Notes: generated from the sequence alone by a model not told the origin. A stretch of 64,000 nucleotides of DNA from CBDCFV01 sp965203835 (GCA_965203835.1 OZ241919.1:4092001-4156000), one strand, 5' to 3'; shown: positions 8,330 through 17,817, numbered from the stretch's first letter. Made by a program: numbers and translations.

Positions 8330-9937
8330 TCACGTCTCCTTTTCCCAAGCTGTCCTGCCGCCAACCACCGTCATGACTGCTTTGATGCTCCGCAGTTGCT
8401 CCGGCTGAATGGCAGTGGGGTCTGAGTCCAGCACCACCAAGTCGGCCAGCTTTCCCGGCCGAATGCTTCCCTTCAGGTCTTCCGTTCCTTCGGCATAAGC
8501 GGCGCCCAAGGTATAGCAACGCAAGGCGTCCATGACGGTTATGGGCGGAGTACGGGAAGAAGACCCCGAAAGCAGAGTATTGCCATCCCTAGTCTTTGCG
8601 GTCACCGCGCTGTAAATGCCCGGCCAAGGGTTGGCGTCTATTACAGGCCCATCGGAGCTGAACGCCAAAGGCACGGAGGCCTCCAGCAACGCGGCAGAGG
8701 GGTACAGGTGAGGCAGCATGGAGGGTTCTACCCGGTGCAGATAATCGTCCCCATTCCAATAGATGAACCCTGGCTGGGTGACCACCGACGCGCCCGATTT
8801 CTTTATCCTATGTACCAGAGGAGGAGGGCACTCAGCGCAATGCTCGATGCGGTCTCTTGTGCCTTCAGGGAGGCTTGATTCAAGGCGAGACTCATCCAAG
8901 ACTTGCACGCTGGCTTCTACAGCCTCCCGCTCTATTGCATGAATGGCCACGGGGAATCCACGTCGATGGGCGTCATTGACGATTTGTTTCAACTCCCGTT
9001 CGCTTGGATGCAACGCGCCGGTGGTGAGCGTCAGCATTATCTTGGCGTGGCCCAACCTGAGCAGGTTGCCGCCGCTTCCCCACTGCAACCCTTCCGATGA
9101 CAGTTCCTCCAGATGATGGGCGCCCGCCATCATGGTGATGCGGCAGGACAGCTTTCCCGATGCCTGAAGCGACCGGAAGGTGCGCCACCGTTCCAAGCCG
9201 TTGTTGGCGCCGGCATCCTGTACTGACGTTATACCGTAGCTCAGCAAGGACCGGTCGAGCGTGGCGACGTCGGCCTCCAGTTGGGTCGAATCTCTCGACA
9301 TTCCCAGGCGCGAGCGCAAGAACTCGGAGAGTTCCAACAGCAGCCCGGTAGGTCTCCCCGTAGCGGGGTCGCGGTCGATCACTCCCTGCACCGGGTCGGG
9401 CGTGGCGTCGTCGATACCGGCGATTTCCAAGGCCCGGCTGTTCAATACGGCAGCGTGGCCGCTGCGGTGGTTGAGCCGGACCGGATGATTGGCAGATATG
9501 GGGTCCAGATCATCCCGCGTGGGGTGGCGGCCGTCCGACAGGGACAGGTGATCGTAGCCAACGCCGCGAATCCATTGGCCTGAGGGAGTGGCGTTGGCCT
9601 TGCGCCGCACCAGTTCTTGTAATTCCTCGATGGAGTTGACGGTATTGGGGCTGCAATCCAAGGCGCTATGTGCAGAGGCTTGGGCCAACAGGTGACAATG
9701 GGCATCCACAAACCCGGGCATGACAGTTCTGCCCCGACAGTCGATGGTCCTGGTATCCGGTCCGGCCAGAGGCGCAACGGCTTCGGTCCGGCCAACCGCT
9801 GTAATCTTATCCCCATGGATGGCGAGCGCCTCCGCAATCGGTTGGTCGTCCTCCAACGTCAAAACTCGGGCGTTTGTGAAGACCAAGTCCGGCGGGTCCG
9901 GACGGATACTTGATGGACGGGTTCGGGAAAGTTGCAT
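8330..9937 (-). CDS. YtcJ-like metal-dependent amidohydrolase
   Basis: A 535-residue protein of the amidohydrolase superfamily (YtcJ type), expected to hydrolyse a C-N bond in a small molecule; the substrate is unknown. It starts with the small beta domain (DLVFTNARVLTLEDDQPIAE). The metal motif VMPGFVDAHCHLLAQ, then VAIHAIEREAVEA, RIEHCAECPPP and the Asp-bearing SSDGPVIDANPW follow in normal order. ATG at 9937 is chosen because the frame upstream is only translated REP-like repeat. It converges with the prenyl synthase, with one base between stop codons. Confidence 0.85.
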   Translation of the reverse strand: MQLSRTRPSSIRPDPPDLVFTNARVLTLEDDQPIAEALAIHGDKITAVGRTEAVAPLAGPDTRTIDCRGRTVMPGFVDAHCHLLAQASAHSALDCSPNTVNSIEELQELVRRKANATPSGQWIRGVGYDHLSLSDGRHPTRDDLDPISANHPVRLNHRSGHAAVLNSRALEIAGIDDATPDPVQGVIDRDPATGRPTGLLLELSEFLRSRLGMSRDSTQLEADVATLDRSLLSYGITSVQDAGANNGLERWRTFRSLQASGKLSCRITMMAGAHHLEELSSEGLQWGSGGNLLRLGHAKIMLTLTTGALHPSERELKQIVNDAHRRGFPVAIHAIEREAVEASVQVLDESRLESSLPEGTRDRIEHCAECPPPLVHRIKKSGASVVTQPGFIYWNGDDYLHRVEPSMLPHLYPSAALLEASVPLAFSSDGPVIDANPWPGIYSAVTAKTRDGNTLLSGSSSRTPPITVMDALRCYTLGAAYAEGTEDLKGSIRPGKLADLVVLDSDPTAIQPEQLRSIKAVMTVVGGRTAWEKET

Positions 9938-9949
9938 GATGATTTTGGG

Positions 9950-9996
9950 TGTACTCCCGCCTTCGCGGGAGTGACGGATGCACGGGAGTGACGGAT
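9950..9996. repeat. REP-like palindrome, variant copy
   Basis: CTCCCGCCTTCGCGGGAGTG with a partial second unit (CACGGGAGTGACGGATG) lies between lipA and the amidohydrolase. The hairpin could also end lipA transcription. Confidence 0.75.
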
Positions 9997-10031
9997 GGGG
10001 GAAAGCGGCAACGGAGATGTCCGTCGAACCT

Positions 10032-10934
10032 TCAGGTTGGAGTGGTTGCGGCGTAGGCGGCGTCGTGCTGCTCGTCGGCGTGGTAGGAACTGCGAACCAA
10101 AGGGCCTGATGCAACGTGGGCGAATCCCAATTCCTGACCGATCAGGCGCAACTCCTCGAACTCGGCAGGAGTGTAGAAGCGGTCAATGGCCAGATGTTTG
10201 GCTGACGGCCGCAGATACTGGCCTATGGTGAGGAGGTCGCAGTCCACGCTCCTCAGGTCGCGCATGGTGTCCACGACCTCGTCAACGGTCTCGCCCATTC
10301 CGACGATGATGCCGGACTTGGTGACCATGCCCGGCGACAGTTCCTTACACTTGGCGAGCAGTTCCAGTGAGCGTTGGTAGTCGCCCTTGGGTCGGACGCG
10401 AGGGAAGATGCGGTTGGTGGACTCGATGTTGTGGTTCAGCACGTCCGGGCGGGCGTCAAGCACCTTTTGCAAAGCGGGCCAAGACCCGGCGAAGTCAGGG
10501 ATGAGGACCTCGATGCGGCAGTCGGGGTTCAGGTCCCGGACCCGCTTGATGCAACTGGCGAAGATAAAAGCGCCGCCGTCCGGAAGGTCGTCCCGGTTCA
10601 CCGAGGTGATTACACAGTAGCGCAGACCCATGGTCTGCACCGTCTCGGCCAGCCGGTTGGGTTCCTGGAGGTCAACCCCGGCAGGGCGCCCGGTGGTTAC
10701 CGCGCAGTAGTGACAGCGCCGGGTGCAAATATCGCCCAGTATCATGAAGGTGGCGGTGCCGCGATTCCAGCACTCGCCGATGTTGGGGCAATGGGCCTCC
10801 TCGCACACCGTGTGCAACTGCTGGCCTCGCATCAGGGCCTTCAGTTCTATGTACCGAGGGCTGCCGGGGGCCCGTACTTTCAACCACTCGGGCAGCCTGG
10901 GTCTTGGTGCGCTGGACGTGGACTTGGTACTCAT
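10032..10934 (-). CDS. lipA: lipoyl synthase
   Basis: Radical-SAM enzyme that inserts two sulfurs into protein-bound octanoyl groups to make lipoate for 2-oxoacid dehydrogenases and the glycine cleavage system. The auxiliary cluster is bound by C44, C49 and C55 (CEEAHCPNIGEC), and the radical-SAM cluster by C70, C74 and C77 (CTRRCHYC). The C-terminal serine ligand region is RSSYHADE. The 300-residue length is typical. The ATG at 10934 has AAGGTG upstream. No lipB or other lipoate gene is adjacent. Confidence 0.96.
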   Translation of the reverse strand: MSTKSTSSAPRPRLPEWLKVRAPGSPRYIELKALMRGQQLHTVCEEAHCPNIGECWNRGTATFMILGDICTRRCHYCAVTTGRPAGVDLQEPNRLAETVQTMGLRYCVITSVNRDDLPDGGAFIFASCIKRVRDLNPDCRIEVLIPDFAGSWPALQKVLDARPDVLNHNIESTNRIFPRVRPKGDYQRSLELLAKCKELSPGMVTKSGIIVGMGETVDEVVDTMRDLRSVDCDLLTIGQYLRPSAKHLAIDRFYTPAEFEELRLIGQELGFAHVASGPLVRSSYHADEQHDAAYAATTPT

Positions 10935-10974
10935 CGGTTCACCTTGAATCCTTTGGCAACTTTCGACCGGCCCA

Positions 10975-11622
10975 TCATATCATCTGTACCATGCGGGGCT
11001 TTACCCGGCATTTCTCTGCGCCGATGATGGCGTCGATGTCGGCGATGGCTTGGTCCAGTTGATCGTCATGGTTGACCACGCGGTAATCGTAGTCGGCGGC
11101 CCTGGCGAGTTCGCTCCAAGCCTCGTTGAGCCGCAACTCTATCTGGTCCGAAGAATCAGTCATGCGGAGGTTCAGACGGCGCCGCAATTGTTCGTAGGAG
11201 CCGGGCACCATGAAGATGGACACGGCTTCGGGGGCAAGGCGGCGCACCGTGTCGGCCCCCTGCACGTCAATCTTCAATATGACGTCCCGCCCTTCCTGCA
11301 ATCCCTGCCGCACTTGGTTCCTGGGCACTCCATACCAGTTGCCGAAGACCTCTGCACATTCCAGGAACTCGTCCCGTTCCTTCATTTTCAGGAATGTGTC
11401 CAACTCCAGGAAAATGTAGTCCTTGCCTTCCTGTTCACCGGCGCGGGGTTGACGAGTGGTGGCGGTGACCACGAAGCGCCAAGGCCGGTCCAACTGCTTC
11501 AGCTTTTCCAGTGCTGCGTCCTTGCCGACACCGGAGGGGCCGGACAATACCACCAGCAGTGGCGGGGCCGGTTGGGCCTCCGGCAGGAGCTGGTCAGACG
11601 TATCCTCAATTCGGCGGGTCAC
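10975..11622 (-). CDS. gmk: guanylate kinase
   Basis: Phosphorylates GMP to GDP with ATP. The P-loop is SGPSGVGKDA (residues 27-36). The GMP-binding residues lie in TATTRQPRAGEQEGKDYIFL, and the lid contains RRRLNLRMTDSSDQIELRL. At 215 residues it is normal length with a short N-terminal extension. GTG at 11622 begins three bases after the aroA stop, so it is probably co-translated with aroA. In the lid, MTDSSDQIELRL replaces the common RGTDSEEVI sequence, a modest divergence. Confidence 0.94.
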   Translation of the reverse strand: MTRRIEDTSDQLLPEAQPAPPLLVVLSGPSGVGKDAALEKLKQLDRPWRFVVTATTRQPRAGEQEGKDYIFLELDTFLKMKERDEFLECAEVFGNWYGVPRNQVRQGLQEGRDVILKIDVQGADTVRRLAPEAVSIFMVPGSYEQLRRRLNLRMTDSSDQIELRLNEAWSELARAADYDYRVVNHDDQLDQAIADIDAIIGAEKCRVKPRMVQMI

Positions 11623-11625
11623 GGT

Positions 11626-12918
11626 TCAGTTCTCTGACAAGGAAGCCAAGTGGTCCCAGAATTGGGGATAAGATACGGTGGCGGCGTCGGCGTCTTCCAC
11701 GATCGTCTCCCCTTGGGCCAGCAGCCCAGCGACTCCCAGCGACATAGCAAGGCGGTGGTCGCCCCAACTCCGGCAGGCGGCCCCCCGGAGGTTTCCGGAA
11801 CCGTGGATGACCATGCCGTCTTCCCGCTCTTCGATTCTGGCGCCTAGACGGGAAAGTTCGGTGACGGTGGTGTTGATGCGGTCCGACTCCTTGACACGCA
11901 ACTCGGCGGCGTCCCTGATGATCGTCGTACCGTTGGCGAAGCAGGCGGCCACGGCCAGGATAGGCAATTCGTCGAGGATTCGAGGGATGAGGTCGCCGCC
12001 GACTTCGATGCCGGTGAGTTCCCCTGAGGTAACCAGCAGGTCGGCTACGGGTTCGCCTCCTTCCATCCGTTCGTCCACCAAGCCGAGGTTGGACCCCGCT
12101 CCCATCGCCTGCAGGGCTTCCATTATCCCGGTGCGGCTGGGGTTAAGGCCTATCCCACGTACCAACACCCTCGCGTTAGGGTGACATAATCCAAGGACCA
12201 GCCAGAAAGCGGCGGAACTGATGTCGCCGGGCACCGCTATGTTCACGGAATGAAGCGGGCCGGATCGGACGGTGAGGTCCAAGCCATCGGTCTTTACTGA
12301 GGCCCCCATGGCGGTCAGCATACGCTCGGTGTGGTCCCGGGACAGGGCCGGTTGGTGCAGAACGGTGTCCTGCCCTGCAAACATGCCCGCCAGCATGATG
12401 CACGACTTCACCTGAGCGCTGGCGACGGGCATGGTGTATTCAATGCCCCGCAGGTCGCCGCCGCGAAAGATCAAGGGCGCCAGAGTGTCGCCGTTGCGTC
12501 CCATGACTTGGGCGCCCATCTGCTGCAAGGGTTGGACAACCCTTCCCATTGGCCGGGTACGAAGGGACCCGTCGCCGGTCAGCACGGACAGGAAGGGTTG
12601 GGACGCCAGCAGGCCGGACAGCAACCTCATCGTGGTGCCGCTGTTGCCGGCATCAAGAATATCGGCCGGTTCCCGCAGGGTCGGGCCGGAGCCGGTAACG
12701 GTGTACGCTCCTTCTTCGGTGCCCGGCGTGATATTCACTCCCATCGCCTGCAAGCACCGCATGGTGGAGAGGACGTCGTCACCGCCGGAGAGACCGGTGA
12801 CGTTAGCTTCACCTTCGGCGATGGCATTAAGAATCAACGACCTGTGGGAGATGGACTTGTCCCCAGGTACGCTGAGTGTCCCCTTCAGAGTCGCGGGTTG
12901 ACGGATGGTCTGCTGCAA
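11626..12918 (-). CDS. aroA: 3-phosphoshikimate 1-carboxyvinyltransferase (EPSP synthase)
   Basis: Transfers enolpyruvyl from PEP to shikimate-3-phosphate, the sixth step of the shikimate pathway. Visible motifs are GDKSISHRSLILNAIAEG, DAGNSGTTMRLLSGLLA, and the C-terminal RVKESDRI and WGDHRLAMSLGVAGLLA. It is about 430 residues. The start is uncertain: TTG at 12918 has GAGGA eight bases upstream, while an in-frame TTG at 12933 overlaps that sequence. It follows prephenate dehydrogenase and precedes gmk on the same strand, forming a small aromatic amino acid cluster. Confidence 0.94.
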   Translation of the reverse strand: MQQTIRQPATLKGTLSVPGDKSISHRSLILNAIAEGEANVTGLSGGDDVLSTMRCLQAMGVNITPGTEEGAYTVTGSGPTLREPADILDAGNSGTTMRLLSGLLASQPFLSVLTGDGSLRTRPMGRVVQPLQQMGAQVMGRNGDTLAPLIFRGGDLRGIEYTMPVASAQVKSCIMLAGMFAGQDTVLHQPALSRDHTERMLTAMGASVKTDGLDLTVRSGPLHSVNIAVPGDISSAAFWLVLGLCHPNARVLVRGIGLNPSRTGIMEALQAMGAGSNLGLVDERMEGGEPVADLLVTSGELTGIEVGGDLIPRILDELPILAVAACFANGTTIIRDAAELRVKESDRINTTVTELSRLGARIEEREDGMVIHGSGNLRGAACRSWGDHRLAMSLGVAGLLAQGETIVEDADAATVSYPQFWDHLASLSEN

Positions 12919-13002
12919 TCCGGCTATCCTCAAATGGTCGAACGTTTGTGGTCCGCGTTTCAGTCGTTGGAGAAGTTATTTATGGCGGAAAGGCCGGCGA
13001 CG

Positions 13003-14031
13003 TTACCGGCGTCTCCGCTCTCGCTCTTGGTCTCGGTCCTGCTCTGTGCCGCCGCGGAACATACGCCGCTGGGCCTGCATTATCTTGGAGCCGGCGAACA
13101 TCTCGCCCATGCTCTCACCGAAGGTGGGCAACTCGGGGGAGGCTTGCGCGGACCTGGAAGGCACCGTGCCAGCCAGCCAGTGGGCCCGCGCGGTGGCGGC
13201 CTGCTCGAACATCTCGAGAATTGCGTCGGCGTCCGGCCCCTCCTCGTGGGTCAGCGCCTTGCGGACTTCGTACAGTTCCCTGATGAAGGCGTCTATCCAA
13301 GCCACGATAGGTTCAGGGTTGCTGACGCAGATGTCCTTGTGCATCACGGGGTCGCCGGAAGCCAAGCGGGATACACCGTTGAACCCGCTTGAGGCCAGCT
13401 TGGCGATGTCCTCCCAATTGGCGCTCTTGGAAGTGCAACTCACCAAGGCGGTTGAGAGCAGGAAGGGAAGGTGGCTGGCCGCGGCGACGAAGCTGTCGTG
13501 TTCGCCCACCCCGATGAAGAAGGGCTTGGCGCCGATGGCCTCGGCCATGGTGCTGATCTCGGATACCGCCCTCTGGTTGGCGTTCACGCTGGGGACGATG
13601 CAGTAGGGCCGGTTCCTGAACAGTTCCGGGTCGGCGTTTTCCGGGCCGGGCGTCTCCTTGCCTGCCATCGGATGTCCGCCCACGAAGTCAACCGTTCTGG
13701 GCAGGTATTCGTTGGCCCACTCCAGCACCTCTTTCTTGGTGCTGCCAACGTCGGTCACCACGCAACCGGCGGGTATCTCGGGCCCGATAGCCTGCATGAG
13801 GTCCCTGATAGCCATGACCGGAGTGGCGAAGACGAGGATGTCGGCTTCTTCTATGGCCGGCAACAACCTGGCTTCAACCCGGTGGAACGCATGAGACCTT
13901 TCGGCGCCCCGGCGGACGCTGCCGTTGTTGTCGGTCCCCACCAACTCAAGGTTAGGCAGGTTGGCCTTCCTTAACGCCATAGCCAGAGAGGTGCCGATTA
14001 ACCCGGTGCCGACGATGGTTATCCTTGCCAC
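13003..14031 (-). CDS. tyrA: prephenate dehydrogenase
   Basis: NAD(P)-dependent oxidative decarboxylation of prephenate towards tyrosine. The Rossmann motif GTGLIGTSLAMAL opens the protein. DVGSTKKEV and the substrate-binding motif VGGHPMAGKETPGPENA follow, then the helical dimerisation domain (SHLPFLLSTAL, SSGFNGVSRLASGDP). The 342 residues end in an Arg-rich tail (RDQERERRRR). GTG at 14031 has AGGAGG seven bases upstream. It is first in a likely tyrA-aroA-gmk transcript. Confidence 0.92.
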   Translation of the reverse strand: MARITIVGTGLIGTSLAMALRKANLPNLELVGTDNNGSVRRGAERSHAFHRVEARLLPAIEEADILVFATPVMAIRDLMQAIGPEIPAGCVVTDVGSTKKEVLEWANEYLPRTVDFVGGHPMAGKETPGPENADPELFRNRPYCIVPSVNANQRAVSEISTMAEAIGAKPFFIGVGEHDSFVAAASHLPFLLSTALVSCTSKSANWEDIAKLASSGFNGVSRLASGDPVMHKDICVSNPEPIVAWIDAFIRELYEVRKALTHEEGPDADAILEMFEQAATARAHWLAGTVPSRSAQASPELPTFGESMGEMFAGSKIMQAQRRMFRGGTEQDRDQERERRRR

Positions 14032-14175
14032 AGCAGTCCTCCTGGACCAAACATCCGCCCGCAGGACCGGCGGGAGGCGGAAGCGTTTTTAATTCGAACG
14101 TGCGGTTAATCTTACACCATGACCAACCGCCAAGCTACCTGACGACGAATGCCGAACGATTTGCGTTGGCAGTCG

Positions 14176-15711
14176 CTACACTACTATGGGCTGGGCGATT
14201 ATCCACAGGCTGACGACGGTGTACATTACCATCAACGTCAGCATGGGATACTGGCTTTGCGTGGCCGCTCCGTGGTCTTGAAAGATGCGTGACGCGGCCA
14301 AGTGGGAAAGGTACACGGCCAGAATGTGGCCGGCCACGATGACGGCGATGGACAGATACCACAGGATGGCGGCGTTGATGATGTCGAGGTTCAGTTCGTA
14401 ACCGCCGGTGCCGAAGAGGTCCCAGCCGTACCCGAAAGGGTCGGATGCCAGCGGTATGATCAGTTGCCCTTGTATGAGCAACAGGTTCACGAAATGGGCG
14501 ATGTTGTAAGCCAAAGCGATGGGAATAAGGGAGAATGCGAAGGCGCGGGCCAACTCCAACGCGCCGCGGCTCTTGTCGATTGCGCCAGAGACGAAATAAG
14601 TGAAAGCCAGGTAGACCAGGAAGAACGCAACGGGGAACAGCAGGACGCCCAGGGTGTCGGCGATAATCAGGCTGTTGTAGGTCTGGTTGGCAGCCAGCCA
14701 AGGGAAGGCGATCGCGGAAAAGGTCTGGAACTCCACCCACCCCGGGGTAGCGCTGAAGCCGTCGAAAGTGACGGTGGCCAGCAGAAGCACGACGACGGCC
14801 AGCACGTCGTTGGTGATGCCGTGGGTCCGGGCCAAGCCGATGGCCCAGGGGCGAAGGTTCACCTCCCTGCTCCGGGACTTCTCGAAGCACTCGTAGCAGT
14901 CAACGCACTCACCCTCACCGTCAAGGCAGTCCGCGTCACACGCCCTGCACAGGGCAGGGTCCTTTACCCGCACCTCGGTGATGGAGAACTTGGACAGCAG
15001 GCCGAAGGCGACGGTGAAGGCCTCGGCGTGGCGCAGCCACTGGTGTTTGCCGAACACCGCCATGCCACCCAAGGTGAGGATGGAATACAGGGCTACAACT
15101 ATGGCGACGCGATTGGGCACGGGCGACTCGGGGAAGGCGTCCTGCAGCCAAGCAAAGGCCAGGAAGAGGACGAAAGCCGGCCAGACGCCCCAATCCGACG
15201 GGTAAGCCTTTTTCGGAGACAAGTCCCGTCCGGTGGCTTTTCTGTACAGGTATTCCACCCACCCGAACAATATCTTCCAAGGGTTGATGACGACCCAGAC
15301 GTTGCCTATCAAGGTGACGACGTAGGCCATGCCGACCCACCAGATAATCCAGACGAAGGTGGGGGCGAAGTTCGATGACGGTGTTTGCGCTCCGATGAAG
15401 CCGCTGACTATGACCAGCGCCAGCAGGAAGACCGAGAATGCCTTGACCGGCAACGACAACAAGGAGGTGGTTGCCGCGACCCTGAACCACCCATGTTGCA
15501 GCAGGTTGTATCTCCAGTAGCTACCCGTTCCGGCGCCACCCCTGACGAACAGGCCGATGACGGCGAAGGACAAAGCAACGGTCGCGCCGGCGCCGATCAG
15601 GAAGAATCCCAAGGGGGCGGGCAATTCGGTGCGCTCTCCGAACCCGTGGGCGTAGAGGGGGTGTAGCGCCAATGCCGTGCCCAAGGCCAACAGGGCCAGG
15701 ACTAATTTCAT
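14176..15711 (-). CDS. polytopic membrane protein with Cys-rich loop
   Basis: A 511-residue integral membrane protein with roughly a dozen hydrophobic segments and an N-terminal signal-like helix (MKLVLALLALGTALALHPLYA). A soluble loop near residues 255-285 holds six cysteines, CRACDADCLDGEGECVDCYE plus a following CF, suggesting a bound metal or cluster. Similar proteins are annotated only as hypothetical or, doubtfully, as fenitrothion hydrolase-like. Its ATG overlaps the stop of the upstream YtkA-like gene by four bases, so the two are translationally coupled. A role in metal handling or respiratory-enzyme assembly is possible but inferred only from the partner and the cysteines. Confidence 0.65.
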   Translation of the reverse strand: MKLVLALLALGTALALHPLYAHGFGERTELPAPLGFFLIGAGATVALSFAVIGLFVRGGAGTGSYWRYNLLQHGWFRVAATTSLLSLPVKAFSVFLLALVIVSGFIGAQTPSSNFAPTFVWIIWWVGMAYVVTLIGNVWVVINPWKILFGWVEYLYRKATGRDLSPKKAYPSDWGVWPAFVLFLAFAWLQDAFPESPVPNRVAIVVALYSILTLGGMAVFGKHQWLRHAEAFTVAFGLLSKFSITEVRVKDPALCRACDADCLDGEGECVDCYECFEKSRSREVNLRPWAIGLARTHGITNDVLAVVVLLLATVTFDGFSATPGWVEFQTFSAIAFPWLAANQTYNSLIIADTLGVLLFPVAFFLVYLAFTYFVSGAIDKSRGALELARAFAFSLIPIALAYNIAHFVNLLLIQGQLIIPLASDPFGYGWDLFGTGGYELNLDIINAAILWYLSIAVIVAGHILAVYLSHLAASRIFQDHGAATQSQYPMLTLMVMYTVVSLWIIAQPIVV

Positions 15712-16259
15712 TCTCGTCTCCGCCGCCTGCTTCTGATCCGGGCCAAGACCCAGAATAATACAGCCAAGGCGCCGAGCAGCGCTATCAGGGGATATACGAT
15801 GTCAATGCCGGTAGCCTCGGTTACTTGCAAGGGCACATTCAGGCTGTCCAGTCCCAAGTGGGTCTCGGCTGCCACGCTGAGGTCCCACGTTCCTATCATG
15901 TCGAGGGGCACGTTGACGTCGTAAAACCTGGGGGTTTGCGGCGTGTTCACCGCCCTCACCGGCCCCACGGCGGTGGAGCCTTCGGGGCCGGTCAACGTCA
16001 CCATGACGGTGGCGTTGGTCAGCGCTCCCCCCGAAGCGGCGTCTTTAATCAAGATGCTCAGGTGGAGGTTGCCGACGGTGGGCCTGCCGGGGAATATGCC
16101 CACGTCGAACGAATAGGGTCCTGCACGCGCATCCCTAACCAAGGGACGGGTGCCGCCGTTGGCGGTTGCTGTGTTGATGCTCAAGGGGAGGAGCAACGCC
16201 AACGCCAACAGGGCAAGTATGACTTTGGCCGTAATAGGTCTGGGAAGGCCTTGGCTCAT
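15708..16259 (-). CDS. YtkA/FixH-like exported domain protein with C-terminal anchor
   Basis: A 183-residue protein with an N-terminal signal or anchor helix (VILALLALALLLPLS, ending near ATANGG). A beta-rich extracytoplasmic domain follows (GPYSFDVGIFPGRPTVGNLH ... FYDVNVPLDMIGTWDLSV), then a C-terminal helix (YPLIALLGALAVLFWVLA) and a basic tail. The domain resembles YtkA/FixH modules seen beside copper and cytochrome oxidase genes; this is recognition by pattern, not alignment. No Shine-Dalgarno precedes the ATG at 16259, but TATAAT ends nine bases upstream, so the message may be leaderless. Confidence 0.6.
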   Translation of the reverse strand: MSQGLPRPITAKVILALLALALLLPLSINTATANGGTRPLVRDARAGPYSFDVGIFPGRPTVGNLHLSILIKDAASGGALTNATVMVTLTGPEGSTAVGPVRAVNTPQTPRFYDVNVPLDMIGTWDLSVAAETHLGLDSLNVPLQVTEATGIDIVYPLIALLGALAVLFWVLARIRSRRRRRE

Positions 16260-16268
16260 CGTTGGCGG

Positions 16269-16274
16269 ATTATA
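16269..16274 (-). promoter_or_regulatory. candidate -10 box for a leaderless transcript
   Basis: On the minus strand TATAAT lies nine bases before the ATG at 16259, placing the predicted transcription start at or within two bases of the start codon. No good -35 box is seen at the expected distance. Confidence 0.4.
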
Positions 16275-16475
16275 CACGTGGTGCTGACGTTGCCGGATTT
16301 GAAGCGCATCATACGATGATAAACCGAGAGTGGCGGGCGACGCAGCTATATAGTGGGCGATTCGGGATGGAAAGGTTGCATCAAGATGGCTGGGTCTGTG
16401 GTGATCAGCGGTTGAGGGTTGCTGTCGCGATCGCCAGGATGGTGAGGGCCTGGTTCTGCCGGTGAAATTGGGGAC

Positions 16476-16739
16476 TCATGCAACCGGGTCTTTTTTGGTG
16501 CGGGGGTGTTTGGAACGGTGATAGCGGATGTCGTCCTTCAGGTATTTCAGGCCGAAGATGAACATGCCAGTGGTGATGAGGGCGACTGCCCACATGTTGG
16601 CCGCTTGAGGGATTTGGTATATGACCCAAGCGAAAACTACAGTGAAGATGCCGCTTGATACTATAGCAAAGATAGCGACAAACGCATTTTCCGAGCGCAG
16701 GTAGTTGCCTTTGCCCAGCTTCAGTCTTGAGAGTTTCAT
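16476..16739 (-). CDS. small two-helix membrane protein
   Basis: An 87-residue protein with two predicted membrane helices, about residues 18-42 (AFVAIFAIVSSGIFTVVFAW) and 48-66 (NMWAVALITTGMFIFGL). The N-terminus is basic (MKLSRLKLGKG), and the lysine-rich tail (YHRSKHPRTKKDP) is probably cytoplasmic. No family is recognised. It stands alone between the YtkA-like gene and a substrate-binding protein gene on the same strand. Confidence 0.55.
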   Translation of the reverse strand: MKLSRLKLGKGNYLRSENAFVAIFAIVSSGIFTVVFAWVIYQIPQAANMWAVALITTGMFIFGLKYLKDDIRYHRSKHPRTKKDPVA

Positions 16740-16893
16740 GTTGAACCGGCCGACGTTGATACCTTGAGCTATGAGGATAACATAGCAGTTTTATGCCAGT
16801 ACAGGGATCAGGACGGCAAGGGTCGATGAGAAGCGTTGTCTGTGATTGGACGCTGTTGTGCTGCGGCAGATGGATATTCCCGGAGTGGTCTTG

Positions 16894-17817
16894 TTACGCC
16901 AGCGCCGCTCGCAGAAATTCAGGCCGGGCCACTTTGTTGTAGGGTTGGCGCTCTTTGACCAAGCCGGCGGCCATCAGGATGTCCTGCAACGCTTGAACTT
17001 CCGGCTCGTCCAGATCCGGGGTCGAGGGCCAAGTGTCCTGCTGTTTGTACCGAGCGACTGAGCGAACGATGAGGTCATTTGGGACGTCGGGAAAGAAGGA
17101 GGCAATTGCTTCTCCGATTTCCGCTGGGTCGTTTTCGCTCAACCAAGTCAACCCGCGGGCGTATCCCCGGATGAAGCGGTGCACCACGTCCGGGTTGGAG
17201 TCCAGATAGGTATTAGTGGCCGCGAATGAGCTGAAGGCTATGTGCCCGTTGGCCGGGCCCACGGCTATCGCCATGTGGGCGGTCCCGTCGGCGAAGAGTT
17301 GCTCGGCGGCCGGCAAGGGGAGGTGGATAAAGTCCCCCTCTCCCCGCCGGAAGGTCTCTACTGCCTCTTGCAACGACAGGCCTGGAATCAACTTGAGAGC
17401 GGCTGGGTCTACGCCATGATTGCGGAGGGCGAACTGGAAGGATGCCCAGGGCATGGGTGAAAAGCCGACCGGAATAACGGTGGCGCCCTGAAGGGATGCC
17501 CACCGGAACTCGGCGGTGTCGGCGCGGCCTAGAACGAAAAAGCCGTCGCGGGAGTTAATCTTGGCGATGTGGCCCGGCACCACTTCCGCTCCCCAGTCCG
17601 AAGCTATAATCGAACGCATGATGCCGCTGCCGGAAATGTCGGCTGCCCCCTGAATCAACGCGCTGTGGACGTGGGCGTATTGGGGCGGGCAGGTAAAGAA
17701 GGTGACGTCCAACCCCTCGCTTTCCAGGAAGCCGCTGGCAACCGTAACGTATATGGGGGTGTAAAAGACGGTACGAAACACTTCCATCAGGCGCAGGGGA
17801 TAACGGCTTGCGACCAC
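16894..17817 (-). CDS. SsuA/THI5-like periplasmic-binding-fold protein without signal peptide
   Basis: A 307-residue protein of the NMT1/THI5-like substrate-binding fold that in ABC systems binds sulfonates, nitrate or pyrimidine precursors. Supporting segments are YTPIYVTVASGFLESEGLDV, QGAADISGSGIMRSI and GEGDFIHLPLPAAEQLF. It begins MVASRYPLRLMEVFRT with no signal peptide or lipobox, and no permease or ATPase gene is adjacent. A cytoplasmic binding or enzymatic role is therefore possible. GTG at 17817 has AGGAGG just upstream. Confidence 0.65.
   Translation of the reverse strand: MVASRYPLRLMEVFRTVFYTPIYVTVASGFLESEGLDVTFFTCPPQYAHVHSALIQGAADISGSGIMRSIIASDWGAEVVPGHIAKINSRDGFFVLGRADTAEFRWASLQGATVIPVGFSPMPWASFQFALRNHGVDPAALKLIPGLSLQEAVETFRRGEGDFIHLPLPAAEQLFADGTAHMAIAVGPANGHIAFSSFAATNTYLDSNPDVVHRFIRGYARGLTWLSENDPAEIGEAIASFFPDVPNDLIVRSVARYKQQDTWPSTPDLDEPEVQALQDILMAAGLVKERQPYNKVARPEFLRAALA

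Noticed and set aside
9938..10114. N-terminal extension of the amidohydrolase
   Set aside because: Part of it (RHSREGGSTP) is translated REP-like repeat and it overlaps lipA; the family domain begins after the ATG at 9937.
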